Notes under the pieces: generated by a model | Told to the model about the DNA's origin: nothing | Seen by the model: only the letters and a program-made list of their open reading frames with translations | Databases searched by the model: none | Shown here: one piece after another, positions 9,627 to 19,441 of the stretch | Layout of the letters: each line of letters starts with the position of its first letter | How positions within the stretch are numbered: the first letter of the stretch is position 1 | Assembly (NCBI GenBank): GCA_002786355.1 | Contig: PGCO01000014.1 | Coordinates: 1-50,653, forward strand | Length of the DNA stretch: 50,653 bases | Direction of reading: 5' to 3' | Source: Sediminibacterium sp. FEMGT703S | Lineage (GTDB): Bacteria; Bacteroidota; Bacteroidia; Chitinophagales; Chitinophagaceae | Position numbers and translations under genes: made by a program

Positions 9627-10058
9627 ATGAACAGAATTAAAATCAATTTACCGAATCAGTTTAATTTTAGCATCCAAATGGACATTCGGGTGACCGATTT
9701 AAATTACGGAGGTCATGTAGGTAATGACGCTATACTTTCGCTATTACAAGAAGCACGCCAACAGTTTTTACAATCTAAAGGATATGCAGAGTTAGAAGTA
9801 GAGTCGTATGGATTAATCATGGCCGACGCTATGATCGAGTATAAAAAGGAATTAAATCACAGAGACAAAATTAAAATTGCAGTAACTGCCGCCGATTTTG
9901 ACAAATTGGGTTTTGACCTTTACTATCAGGTATTGATCATTAACAATGGAGAAGAAGTATTAGCCGTTCGAGCAAAAACAGGAATGATGCTTTACGATTA
10001 CGATGCAAAAAAGAAGGTATCACTTACCGATGAAATCATCTCAAAATTGAGCTTTTAA
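9627..10058 (+). CDS. Hotdog-fold acyl-CoA thioesterase (4HBT family)
   Basis: This 143-residue protein is a single-domain hotdog-fold thioesterase of the 4-hydroxybenzoyl-CoA thioesterase type and probably hydrolyses an acyl-CoA. Visible family features are the strand-turn motif RVTDLNYGGHVGNDAIL near residue 22, where Asp and His/Asn occupy the usual active-site region. It is followed by the long helix LLQEARQQFL and later strands such as IEYKKELNHRDKIKIAV. The substrate cannot be told from sequence. It is the third gene of the operon beginning at 8392. Its stop codon overlaps the stop codon of the convergent aroE gene, and no terminator lies between them. Confidence 0.88.
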   Translation: MNRIKINLPNQFNFSIQMDIRVTDLNYGGHVGNDAILSLLQEARQQFLQSKGYAELEVESYGLIMADAMIEYKKELNHRDKIKIAVTAADFDKLGFDLYYQVLIINNGEEVLAVRAKTGMMLYDYDAKKKVSLTDEIISKLSF

Positions 10059-10789
10059 ACATTCCAAAGTCGCCAACTTTCCTCTGCTTGTAAAACAAGC
10101 ATTTCATACCCATTTTGAATGGTAGCTCCTTGGGCCTTACCGTTTAGCAAAAACTGTGTTTCAGTTGGGTTATATATTAAGTCGTATAAATGATGTTGGG
10201 AGGTTAAATAGTGATAAGGGATAGCTGGTGCTGCTGTTATAGCTGGGTATTGGCCTACAGGACTGGTGTTGATAATTAAAGTATATTTTGAAAGTAAAGA
10301 TTCATTGAGTGATTCATAACCTATACCCGTATCACTAGCAGTTCTAGAAACTGATAAATGGGCTATTTTTAATTTATTCAACACATATATAACCGCTGCT
10401 GCTGCCCCACCTGTACCCAATACCAACGCGTGAGTATGATGACTTTTCAAAAATGGTTTAAGGGACTGTTCAAATCCAATAATATCGGTATTGTATCCTA
10501 TTAATTGTTTATCCTTTAGCAAAACACAATTACAAGCACCTATTGCCGCAACTTCTGGGGATACCTGATGTAAAAAAGGGATTACTTTTTTCTTATACGG
10601 GATGGTAATATTAAATCCGTATAAGAATTTTTTTTGCAACAATAAAGTTGAAAGGTCTTCTATCGATGGAATTGAAAAATTCTCATAACTGCATTCCATA
10701 GACAAGCCTAATGAAGCAAATTTTTCAGTGAAATATTTCTGCGAAAAAGAATGCGTTAACGGATAACCGACTAAACCGAATAATCGCAT
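10055..10789 (-). CDS. aroE: Shikimate dehydrogenase
   Basis: This enzyme catalyses the NADPH-dependent reduction of 3-dehydroshikimate to shikimate in the aromatic amino acid pathway. The 244-residue protein is at the short end of the AroE range. The N-terminal substrate domain carries GYPLTHSFSQ, the catalytic lysine in FNITIPYKKKV, and the partner aspartate in IGYNTDIIGF. The nucleotide-binding glycine-rich turn is VLGTGGAAAAVIY, and the C-terminal GYEMLVLQAEESW helix is typical. It lies 1 base downstream of comA on the same strand, so it is probably read from the comA promoter. Its 3' end overlaps the convergent thioesterase gene by 4 bases. Confidence 0.96.
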   Translation of the reverse strand: MRLFGLVGYPLTHSFSQKYFTEKFASLGLSMECSYENFSIPSIEDLSTLLLQKKFLYGFNITIPYKKKVIPFLHQVSPEVAAIGACNCVLLKDKQLIGYNTDIIGFEQSLKPFLKSHHTHALVLGTGGAAAAVIYVLNKLKIAHLSVSRTASDTGIGYESLNESLLSKYTLIINTSPVGQYPAITAAPAIPYHYLTSQHHLYDLIYNPTETQFLLNGKAQGATIQNGYEMLVLQAEESWRLWNV

Positions 10790-10790
10790 A

Positions 10791-11555
10791 TTATGCCTTG
10801 TCTAAGTATAGATGAAAAGTGTCTCCTCTTAAACCTATACGCATCGCTTCTAAAGGCAAAACCTCGTTTGGAGCAATATTCCCTAGGTTAACATTACAAC
10901 CAATTAATTCTAAGAAATACAATTGCTGTGCTTTTTGTGGAGCTTCCCAAATAATTTTTTCGGCTGGAATCTGAGTTAAAATTTCTTGTACCAATCCTTC
11001 CCTAACTTCTCCACTACCTCTGTAAATACCCACATTACCGGCTTCTCTGGCTTCAGCAATTACATAAGAAGAACCTGCTTCTAATTCAGCTCGCATTAGT
11101 TCAATCCACTTATATGGAGGAATGATATGCGCTGCGTCTTTGCTCCCCACTTCACTTAATACAGTTGCATGTTGCGTCAATTTTTCAATATATCCACATT
11201 TCTCTGCATGTGGTATGGTAATAGAACCATCAGAAACTTCAATATAACTAACCCCATAATCCCTACATACTTCAACGTAATCATCAAATTGATTCCTAAT
11301 TAAAAAGGCCTCGAAAAGAGTTCCACCAAAATAAACAGGCATATTGGCTTCTCTATAAACTTCCAGCTTCTCCCTTAAATTAGGTGTAACAAATGAAGTA
11401 CCAAAACCCAACTTAACTATATCCACATGCGGACCGGCAACACTTAAAAAATCTTTCGCTTGATTAACACTTAACCCTTTATCCATGACCATGGTTAAGC
11501 CTGAAATTCTAGGTTTTTGAGTACGCTCTGGTATTTGTGTAAGTCTGTAGTTCAT
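10791..11555 (-). CDS. comA: Phosphosulfolactate synthase family protein (ComA)
   Basis: ComA enzymes condense phosphoenolpyruvate with sulfite to give (2R)-3-phosphosulfolactate, the first step of coenzyme M biosynthesis in methanogens; bacterial homologues also occur. The 254-residue TIM-barrel protein shows GLTMVMDKGLSVNQAKDFL, VDIVKLGFGTSFV, VYFGGTLFEAF, YIEVSDGSI and the C-terminal NLGNIAPNEVLPLEAMRIGL, which are family hallmarks. The start at 11555 (MNYRLTQIPERTQ) was chosen because a TACTTTTG box at 11577-11584 lies upstream of it and inside the longer in-frame extension. Methanogenesis is not expected in this organism. A role in making sulfolactate or cysteate for sulfonolipids is a reasonable inference but not shown. 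It forms a unit with aroE. Confidence 0.88.
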   Translation of the reverse strand: MNYRLTQIPERTQKPRISGLTMVMDKGLSVNQAKDFLSVAGPHVDIVKLGFGTSFVTPNLREKLEVYREANMPVYFGGTLFEAFLIRNQFDDYVEVCRDYGVSYIEVSDGSITIPHAEKCGYIEKLTQHATVLSEVGSKDAAHIIPPYKWIELMRAELEAGSSYVIAEAREAGNVGIYRGSGEVREGLVQEILTQIPAEKIIWEAPQKAQQLYFLELIGCNVNLGNIAPNEVLPLEAMRIGLRGDTFHLYLDKA

Positions 11556-11576
11556 ACCGTTATTCTTATTTGAGCG

Positions 11577-11584
11577 CAAAAGTA
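11577..11584 (-). promoter_or_regulatory. Candidate comA-aroE promoter, -7 box
   Basis: TACTTTTG on the minus strand matches the TAnnTTTG consensus and lies about 22 bases upstream of the chosen comA start, partly beyond the stop codon of the TPR gene. No clear TTTG was seen at the expected -33 position. Confidence 0.55.
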
Positions 11585-11589
11585 CATAT

Positions 11590-13011
11590 TTATATTTTCT
11601 TTCCTTTCTTATAACGCGCAATGATATCCACGACCTGATTATTTTGTAAAATAGCAGGATTAAGCTCCATAAATTTTTTGAGCAACTTGGGGGCTTTGTC
11701 CATTGCTGTTTCTAATTTTAAGAGTGCTTCTTTAGACTTACCCAAAGCAAATAATAAGGTGCTGGCATAAAAATAAAAGATGGGCTTATATCCTGTTGCA
11801 CTGTGCGCAACCATACATTGACTATATGCTTCTTCAATCAAATCAGCTTTAATAAGGCAGCGCAATAATGCCTCCCAACCCGAAACCGATTTGGGTTTAT
11901 GCTTCACTACTGCGCCAAAATAAACAATTGCATCCTTATACTTATCTAGATTCATCATGCATTCTCCCATAGCTAAATTGAACTCTGGCACGGTTCTATT
12001 CATTCTCATTGCATTCTCTAAGTGCTTGCATGCTGCCTGCCATTGCTCTTCTAACATATAAGTAACGGCAATTTTGTAATGCAATTTGCTATCAGTTGAG
12101 TTTAAGTGAACTGCCTTTTTATAATTAAACCTGGCTTGCGCAAATTTGCCCATTCTATGATAACAATGCCCAATAGCTTCATAAATTACATCTTCAGGTC
12201 TACTCAGCTCTAATACTTTTTCAAGCACTTCAATAGCTTCTTTATATTTCCGTAATCGTAAAAAAGCATCCCCCATATTTCTATAGGCATAATCAAATTT
12301 TTCGTCAATAGCTACTGCATATTGATAAGCATCAATTGATTTCTCATAAAGCTTAAGCCCTTGATAAGCAGCAGCTAAATTAAACCACGCCAATTCACTA
12401 AAAGGATAATCTTCAATTATTGCTTGGTGTAATTTGATACTCTCTTCATTCCTTCCTGTAAAATCGGTCCAAAAGCAGATTTTATATAAAGCCTCCTCGT
12501 TATTGGGATCTTCGGCTAAAATCAATTTTAAACAATCGAAAACTTTATCAAACTCTTCATAATCGTCGTACACATCGGCTAACTCGAATAATAAATCTAA
12601 TCTTTCCTCACCCTCAAACTGAAGTAATGCTGCTTCTAACAATTCAACAGCTTTAGCTTGTTGATCCAGTGCTAAATAAGCATCTGTTTTTAAAATAAAC
12701 AAATTAAGGTCATTGCTATCATAAAGTTCAGCAGTTTCTAATAAGTCGAGGGCTTCCTGGTACTTTCTGCTTGCCAATAATAAATCAGCTTTTTTTATCA
12801 TTAAGTTAGCGGAATAAGGAAACTGCTCTAAAGCCAAGTTAGCAGCAGTCATCGCTTCGGGCAAATCGTCTTTTTCGTCGTAAAAATCTATAATCCGTTC
12901 AAATGCATCTTCTTCCAAAAAAGGATGACTTCTCCCATGCTTAAGATGTTGATACTGAATAATCAACTCCCTTAATTCTTCTTTGTCTTCGCGATACGGA
13001 TTTTGGCTCAT
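11590..13011 (-). CDS. Tetratricopeptide repeat protein
   Basis: This 473-residue soluble protein consists almost wholly of helical TPR units and probably acts as a protein-protein scaffold. Repeats with the usual A/G-Y-F-P spacing are visible, for example YQEALDLLETAELYDSND, YEKSIDAYQYAVAIDEKF and YKEAIEVLEKVLELSRPED. There are roughly 10-12 units from about residue 35 to 440. No signal peptide or membrane segment is present, so it is likely cytoplasmic. The start at 13011 (MSQNPYRED) was preferred to 13059, because the extension is basic, unlike the rest, and runs into the divergent intergenic region. The stop lies 34 bases before the comA start on the same strand. The partner is unknown. 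Confidence 0.87.
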   Translation of the reverse strand: MSQNPYREDKEELRELIIQYQHLKHGRSHPFLEEDAFERIIDFYDEKDDLPEAMTAANLALEQFPYSANLMIKKADLLLASRKYQEALDLLETAELYDSNDLNLFILKTDAYLALDQQAKAVELLEAALLQFEGEERLDLLFELADVYDDYEEFDKVFDCLKLILAEDPNNEEALYKICFWTDFTGRNEESIKLHQAIIEDYPFSELAWFNLAAAYQGLKLYEKSIDAYQYAVAIDEKFDYAYRNMGDAFLRLRKYKEAIEVLEKVLELSRPEDVIYEAIGHCYHRMGKFAQARFNYKKAVHLNSTDSKLHYKIAVTYMLEEQWQAACKHLENAMRMNRTVPEFNLAMGECMMNLDKYKDAIVYFGAVVKHKPKSVSGWEALLRCLIKADLIEEAYSQCMVAHSATGYKPIFYFYASTLLFALGKSKEALLKLETAMDKAPKLLKKFMELNPAILQNNQVVDIIARYKKGKKI

Positions 13012-13130
13012 GGGTTGACGTTTACCTAATTTAAGCAAATAATTAAACTTTTTTTGCAAAAACCAAACTTTTTACCCCTTATTAACGTTTGTTAATAAAA
13101 ATAATTCGTTAAAATACTTAGGATATATCC

Positions 13131-13138
13131 TACCTTTG
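13131..13138 (+). promoter_or_regulatory. -7 promoter box just upstream of small exported gene
   Basis: TACCTTTG matches TAnnTTTG exactly and is identical to the -7 boxes of fusA, rpsL and yidC. A TTCG at 13105-13108 is a poor candidate for the -33 box. The box ends only 10 bases before the ATG at 13149, implying a nearly leaderless transcript. Confidence 0.6.
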
Positions 13139-13148
13139 CTATATGTTA

Positions 13149-13496
13149 ATGCAAATCAAATCAGTAAATAAAGCCCCTTTGGTCATGCTCCTTGTGAGTT
13201 TGCACCTGGCAATTGCTGCATTTGCATTTACTGGAATTGTAGACGACAAAGCCAAGAGCAGTAAATTCACTTTGAAAAGTCTCAATAGCTTTTCTAAAAA
13301 AGGGCTTTCATTATCTGCAATTAAGTCTAATCTACAGTACAAGGGAATCACGCTTACTGGAAATGGTTTACTGATGCAAAACTCAGATGTGAATACCATG
13401 CTTCAGTATAATAATGGGAATACCACTTACGTATACCCTTATAAAATAAAGGTGAAAGTGCCTAAATTCAAGATTCCCCAAGAACAACATAAATAA
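13149..13496 (+). CDS. Small probable exported protein of unknown function
   Basis: I do not recognise this protein of about 115 residues. The N-terminus (MQIKSVNKAPL, then a hydrophobic run MLLVSLHLAIAAFAF) looks like a signal peptide or membrane anchor with likely cleavage after about residue 28. The mature part is basic and rich in Ser, Asn and Lys, with a repetitive polar stretch SLNSFSKKGLSLSAIKS and a Lys/Pro-rich tail IKVKVPKFKIPQ. ATG codons exist at 13143 and 13149; 13149 is chosen because the -7 box ends at 13138 and transcription should start at about 13143. It is divergent from the TPR gene and convergent with the GLPGLI-like gene 15 bases away. The function is unknown. Confidence 0.6.
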   Translation: MQIKSVNKAPLVMLLVSLHLAIAAFAFTGIVDDKAKSSKFTLKSLNSFSKKGLSLSAIKSNLQYKGITLTGNGLLMQNSDVNTMLQYNNGNTTYVYPYKIKVKVPKFKIPQEQHK

Positions 13497-13511
13497 TCTG
13501 TTCCTCTTTTC

Positions 13512-14150
13512 TTATTCATTTAATAGACGATAGCCTTGTGTGGGGATATCAAATTTTGCAGCTGAAACAGGATTCAAACTAATTTTAGTTGCCGTGTAAG
13601 TAATTTTCTGTGTATACCCATCTTTTGCCTCATATTCCAATACAAAGCCAGGTATATCTTTAAATTGGTATTCAAATTCTCTAACAGACGGGATGATGGT
13701 ACTTGCATAAAACACTGAAAATGTACTGCCATCTTTTAACAACAAAGTGGCTCGTTTACACTCATAGCCTAAAATAGTTTTACGCTCATCAGAAAACTGA
13801 ATAAGCATATCAGTAAACTTATCGTTTTGTTTAATCCAATCAATGGAGCTCATTTTTGTAATAAACTTGTTCGCACCAATTTCTCTTAAGATAACGGCGT
13901 TACCAGTAGCCTTATTAAAAATAAGAGACTGAGAAAAAGAAGGGCTTATTAAATCGGACCTACTATTATTGCCCTTTATATAAATCACTTTACTACTTTG
14001 CTTCAATAATGCAACGGCGTCTTTATCAACCTGACTTTCATTGTTAACTGTTATAGCATAATTAACAGTGCATTCAGCAACAACCCTTGTTTGTGAAGAA
14101 GCGCTACTTATTATGAAGCAATAGGATAACAAACATAATAAGTAGCGCAT
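13512..14150 (-). CDS. GLPGLI-like exported protein
   Basis: This 212-residue protein has a signal peptide (MRYLLCLLSYCFIISSASSQ) and is probably periplasmic. It resembles the Bacteroidota GLPGLI family: the block KTILGYECKRATL matches the family's conserved glycine-tyrosine-cysteine segment, and DIPGFVLEYE occupies the place of the name-giving motif. Family members are of unknown function. The ATG lies only 5 bases after the yidC stop, so the gene is almost certainly cotranscribed with the membrane insertase, although I know of no functional link. The family assignment was made by eye, and a related DUF4412-type assignment is possible. Confidence 0.75.
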   Translation of the reverse strand: MRYLLCLLSYCFIISSASSQTRVVAECTVNYAITVNNESQVDKDAVALLKQSSKVIYIKGNNSRSDLISPSFSQSLIFNKATGNAVILREIGANKFITKMSSIDWIKQNDKFTDMLIQFSDERKTILGYECKRATLLLKDGSTFSVFYASTIIPSVREFEYQFKDIPGFVLEYEAKDGYTQKITYTATKISLNPVSAAKFDIPTQGYRLLNE

Positions 14151-14155
14151 TTGAT

Positions 14156-15994
14156 TTATTTTTTAGTGGTTTTGTTTTTTAATTCCTGCACTTTTTTCTG
14201 GCTCTCTAACATTTGCTCGTAACGTTCCTGCCATTTACTCTTGGTTTTAGGCGCTTTGCGTTTTGCTTCAATTTTTGCCAAAATTTTATCGTGGTTGATA
14301 ATATAATTCTGAATTACAAATTGCAATAATAAAGTAATTACGTTCGAAACAGTATAATACCATGTTAAAGCTGATGGCAAGCTGTTAAAGATAAACAGCA
14401 ACATGAATGGAAATATATAAGGCATATACTTCAACGCAGGATTGTCCTGGGTTGGGGTCATACTCATATTGTAAATAGAAATCAAGAAGCTGGTTATTAC
14501 AGCAGTGATAGTAAATAAACTTACATGATTACCAAAAGCAGGTATACTAAATGGAAGAGATGCAATAGAATCAAAGCTAGACAAATCTTCGCTCCAAAGG
14601 AATGCCTGACCCCTTAGTGCAATTTCAGAGTTGAAAAAACTATACAATGCAAAGAAGATAGGAATTTGCAGCAAAGCTGGAATACAACCGCCTAATGGGT
14701 TCACCCCTGCTTCCCTAAACAATTTCATCTGTTCCATAGCAAAACCCTGTTGATCAGCTCCCATTTTTTTCTTTAAGACATCTAATTCAGGTCTTAAAGC
14801 CTTCATTTTTGCACCACTTAAATAACTACTATAAGTTAAAGGAGCAGTCACCAAACGGATGAATAAGGTTAACAAGAAAATTACCCAACCATAATTCTTT
14901 ACAAAAGAAGCAAAGAAGTCAAATACAGGCATGATAATGTACTTGTTAATAGGACGTACAAAAGAATACATATCTCTACCGAGATTCACAATCTTATCCA
15001 TTTCTGGAGCTTGCTTAGCCAAAATTTCGTATTCATTAGGACCAACATAAAAATGAAAAGGAATATTAACGGATGCAGCAGCTGGAACTTTTATTTGCAA
15101 AGTACTGGTTGCAGATGCTAAGTCACGAGTAGAATCTGTTGCCCTAGCCCATTTAATACTTCCACTATTGAATGAATTATCTGCAATTAAAGTGCTATTA
15201 AAAAACTGCTGAACTACAGCAATCCATTGAGCAGGTTTTTCAAAACTATGATCTGTATTAGATGAAATATAATCAAACTCATTATCTTCCGAAAAACAGA
15301 TATTAGATACCTGACGTTCGTACTGAGAGGTTCTTTCCATTTGAGAGGTAGCTACTGTCCAATTAAGGTTTAAAGCATTATTCGTAAGTAATTGACCAGC
15401 TCCATTCATTCCTAATTTCCATCCAATTTTATAACTATTAGGAATCAAAGTAAATTCATGTACTACAGACTGACCGTTTGCAGCAGTTAAAGTAAATTTC
15501 AGCGTTTGTGATCCATCAGCATTTTTTACTACAGTTCCAGGAGTAAAGAATAAATTTTCAATCGTTGCAGATTGGGCAGGTGCAGTATTAATTGCATATG
15601 AAACTGCACTTTTATCAGAAAGAACAACCAATTTATTATTAGCGTCCTTATAATTTTTTAAAGTTACCGACTTAATTTGCCCGCCTTTATTAGTAAAATC
15701 TACCTTAACTACTTCATTTTCAACAGAAATAAACTGTTCTTGTCCAACGGCCGCATCTGTAAAATTGCCAGCTACAGTTACCCTAACCGCAGAATCTCTT
15801 TTTAAAGAATCCGTTTTTAATGCTACAGTATCTACTAGCTTCATTCTTGCTGCAGCTACTTTTGCTAAAGAATCTTCTTCTCTTTTTTTCATTTCAATAA
15901 TGGCATTCTGTTGCTGACTGGTATACCAGAAATAGAGAAACATTAAGATCCCTAACAACACAAAACCAATGACCGTATTTTTGTCCGTCTTCAT
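14156..15994 (-). CDS. yidC: Membrane protein insertase YidC
   Basis: YidC inserts and folds inner-membrane proteins, alone or with SecYEG. The 612-residue protein has an N-terminal membrane segment (TVIGFVLLGILMFLYFWYT), a large periplasmic beta-domain to about residue 340, and then the conserved five-helix insertase core. The core includes YGWVIFLLTLFIRLVTAPLT, the hydrophilic loop KMKALRPELDVLKKKM, and GVNPLGGCIPALLQIPIFFA. The C-terminus is basic (KTKSKWQERYEQM and KELKNKTTKK-like), as expected for ribosome contact. The start at 15994 (MKTDKNT) lies 20 bases downstream of a perfect TACCTTTG box, which rules out the longer start at 16036. It is followed by the GLPGLI-like gene. Confidence 0.97.
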   Translation of the reverse strand: MKTDKNTVIGFVLLGILMFLYFWYTSQQQNAIIEMKKREEDSLAKVAAARMKLVDTVALKTDSLKRDSAVRVTVAGNFTDAAVGQEQFISVENEVVKVDFTNKGGQIKSVTLKNYKDANNKLVVLSDKSAVSYAINTAPAQSATIENLFFTPGTVVKNADGSQTLKFTLTAANGQSVVHEFTLIPNSYKIGWKLGMNGAGQLLTNNALNLNWTVATSQMERTSQYERQVSNICFSEDNEFDYISSNTDHSFEKPAQWIAVVQQFFNSTLIADNSFNSGSIKWARATDSTRDLASATSTLQIKVPAAASVNIPFHFYVGPNEYEILAKQAPEMDKIVNLGRDMYSFVRPINKYIIMPVFDFFASFVKNYGWVIFLLTLFIRLVTAPLTYSSYLSGAKMKALRPELDVLKKKMGADQQGFAMEQMKLFREAGVNPLGGCIPALLQIPIFFALYSFFNSEIALRGQAFLWSEDLSSFDSIASLPFSIPAFGNHVSLFTITAVITSFLISIYNMSMTPTQDNPALKYMPYIFPFMLLFIFNSLPSALTWYYTVSNVITLLLQFVIQNYIINHDKILAKIEAKRKAPKTKSKWQERYEQMLESQKKVQELKNKTTKK

Positions 15995-16013
15995 ACAAAC
16001 TTTTATTGAGCGG

Positions 16014-16021
16014 CAAAGGTA
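16014..16021 (-). promoter_or_regulatory. yidC promoter, -7 box
   Basis: TACCTTTG on the minus strand is an exact TAnnTTTG match 20 bases upstream of the yidC ATG. The -33 position has only a T-rich run (complement of 16039-16042), so this half is weak. Confidence 0.65.
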
Positions 16022-16124
16022 ACGTTTGCCTAACAAAAAAAACCTTTTCTTTGTCGTTCATAAAGGCGCCTACAACCAACCAAATTTCAACCTGTGCCTG
16101 CCATAACCATTAAAAAAAAGCGTT

Positions 16125-17114
16125 ATGCAGGAAAATTACCTTCCCAACCGCCGGGAACAATTCTTATGGTGGCTAAGTACTGCCGAATCAGTACTATTAA
16201 AAGATGCTGTTGTAGACAGAAATAGGCATTCGATTATAGGAATGCTGGTATTGGGTACTTGGAGCTTTGCAACCCTAGCCTGGACTTATTTTTTTAGCAC
16301 TGTTATAGACCATTGGGGAATAGCCTGTTTGCTAGGGATATTTATGGGAGGAATTATTCTTTTTATAGATCGAGCATTAATCAAAGGCATCAACCATTCA
16401 GGAAAGCAAGGTTGGAAACCCCTGATTTTCAGAATGTTTTTAGCCTATACCATAGGTTTATTTATGGCCCAACCAGCACTACTTTTCTTATTTGAAAAAG
16501 AGATTCTTGTTCAAACCTCTTTAGACAATGAGACGAGGAAGAAGAATAAATATGTTGAACTTGAAAAATTATATGCTCCGCAAAAAAAGCAGCTATTAGA
16601 TGAAAAAAAACAATTAAACACGAATTTATCGCTTCGGTATCAAGAAATGATTCAAACCAGTAATCAATTTATTAAGGAGACTGATGGAACCGGGGGATCA
16701 AAGAAAATTGGATTAAAAGCAATTGCACTTGCTAAGAAAGCAGCAGCAGATAAGGCAGCGGCGGATTATTATGAAACTGCTAAATTGATAACTCCTTCAA
16801 TAAAAACCATTGATCATAATATCCAATTGATTGATCAAACAATTACAAAAGAACAAATTGCATTTAACCAATTATTAAATAATGGATTTATTACTAGAAT
16901 TGAAGCATTAGATCATTTAGTTGAGCAAAGTAACGCTGTAAAATTTAGGTACTATTTATTAATTGTACTGTTGATGCTGATTGAATTAATGCCGGTATTA
17001 GCAAAATATTTATTGCCATCAGGCACTTATGCATTGAACGCTAAACTTACAGAAGAAAATGAAATGGAAGAGCTGAAAAAAATTAATCGTAACGAACCAA
17101 TTGATAGTTTTTGA
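16125..17114 (+). CDS. DUF4407 family membrane protein
   Basis: This 329-residue integral membrane protein fits the DUF4407 family. It has two hydrophobic segments near residues 38-60 and 62-85, a third around 103-125 (FLAYTIGLFMAQPALLFLF), a long charged coiled-coil-like region of about 140 residues (from LDNETRKKNKY to AFNQLL), and a final segment YYLLIVLLMLIELMPVLAKY near residue 280. The family's function is not known to me. It is divergent from yidC, with 130 bases between the starts, and its 3' end overlaps the convergent ExbD-like gene by 32 bases. Confidence 0.82.
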   Translation: MQENYLPNRREQFLWWLSTAESVLLKDAVVDRNRHSIIGMLVLGTWSFATLAWTYFFSTVIDHWGIACLLGIFMGGIILFIDRALIKGINHSGKQGWKPLIFRMFLAYTIGLFMAQPALLFLFEKEILVQTSLDNETRKKNKYVELEKLYAPQKKQLLDEKKQLNTNLSLRYQEMIQTSNQFIKETDGTGGSKKIGLKAIALAKKAAADKAAADYYETAKLITPSIKTIDHNIQLIDQTITKEQIAFNQLLNNGFITRIEALDHLVEQSNAVKFRYYLLIVLLMLIELMPVLAKYLLPSGTYALNAKLTEENEMEELKKINRNEPIDSF

Positions 17115-17463
17115 TGCCTAAGTTAGCCATCATATCTACCACTTTAATCACATTCATATAGTCTGTACCCTTTGCTACAGCTATACTGAGCTTTTTCTGA
17201 TTCAATAAGTCAAGATTATTATCGAGAAAATCGGATAAGGAAGTATATTCTAAAGCTTTTTCATACGAATGAATATTAGCAACTACTTTGTCACTCAATA
17301 AAATTAAACTATGCATTAATTCAATATCACTAGCGATTGGCTGGTCTTCTACTGGTGAAATAACAGGAGCATGAGCCTTAGATTCAGTTGCTTCTAAGTT
17401 AGCCTTCATATAATAGCTTGTTGAAGGCAATAAGAAAAGGATAAATAAAATGGCTTTTTTCAT
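17083..17463 (-). CDS. Small exported protein with ExbD-like C-terminus
   Basis: This protein of 126 residues begins MKKAILFILFLLPSTSYYMK, a signal peptide or single anchor. The last 35 residues (KLSIAVAKGTDYMNVIKVVD, then MMANLGIKNYQLV) resemble the C-terminal periplasmic domain of ExbD/TolR proteins, in which a strand, a helix with V-x-x-V-M/V-D and GI-x-x-x-x-LV recur. The classical ExbD N-terminal transmembrane helix with its membrane aspartate is absent, and no exbB gene is nearby. It may be a diverged ExbD-like periplasmic protein without a proton-channel role. The start at 17463 was chosen over 17493 because it begins a clean signal sequence. The gene overlaps the end of the DUF4407 gene by 32 bases on the opposite strand. 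Confidence 0.6.
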   Translation of the reverse strand: MKKAILFILFLLPSTSYYMKANLEATESKAHAPVISPVEDQPIASDIELMHSLILLSDKVVANIHSYEKALEYTSLSDFLDNNLDLLNQKKLSIAVAKGTDYMNVIKVVDMMANLGIKNYQLVRYD

Positions 17464-17548
17464 GGATTTTAAGAATATGAATTTCTTCAACAATTTATTG
17501 TGGAACTGAAAAACTTCACCAATCCCCCCATTTTTTTCATGAAAAGCA

Positions 17549-17578
17549 AAAATCCCACACTGGTTAGTGTGGGATTTT
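17549..17578 (-). terminator. Terminator of pyrG
   Basis: A perfect stem AAAATCCCACAC / GTGTGGGATTTT around the loop TGGTTA lies 22 bases after the pyrG stop. It is symmetric and could also stop readthrough from the plus strand. Confidence 0.88.
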
Positions 17579-17599
17579 ACAATTTTATATGTATCCTGT

Positions 17600-19288
<1,689 letters not shown>

Positions 19289-19441
19289 TTAGACCTGAAA
19301 ATTTGAACTGAAATAGTTCGGAGGTCAAACAAAGCTAGCTTAAAAAATGAAATAAGAAAAATACCTAACTGATTTTCAACCAATATGGCAAAAAACTGTT
19401 AGTGAAAAGTGAACAAGTCTTTATTTCAATAACCAATACAT

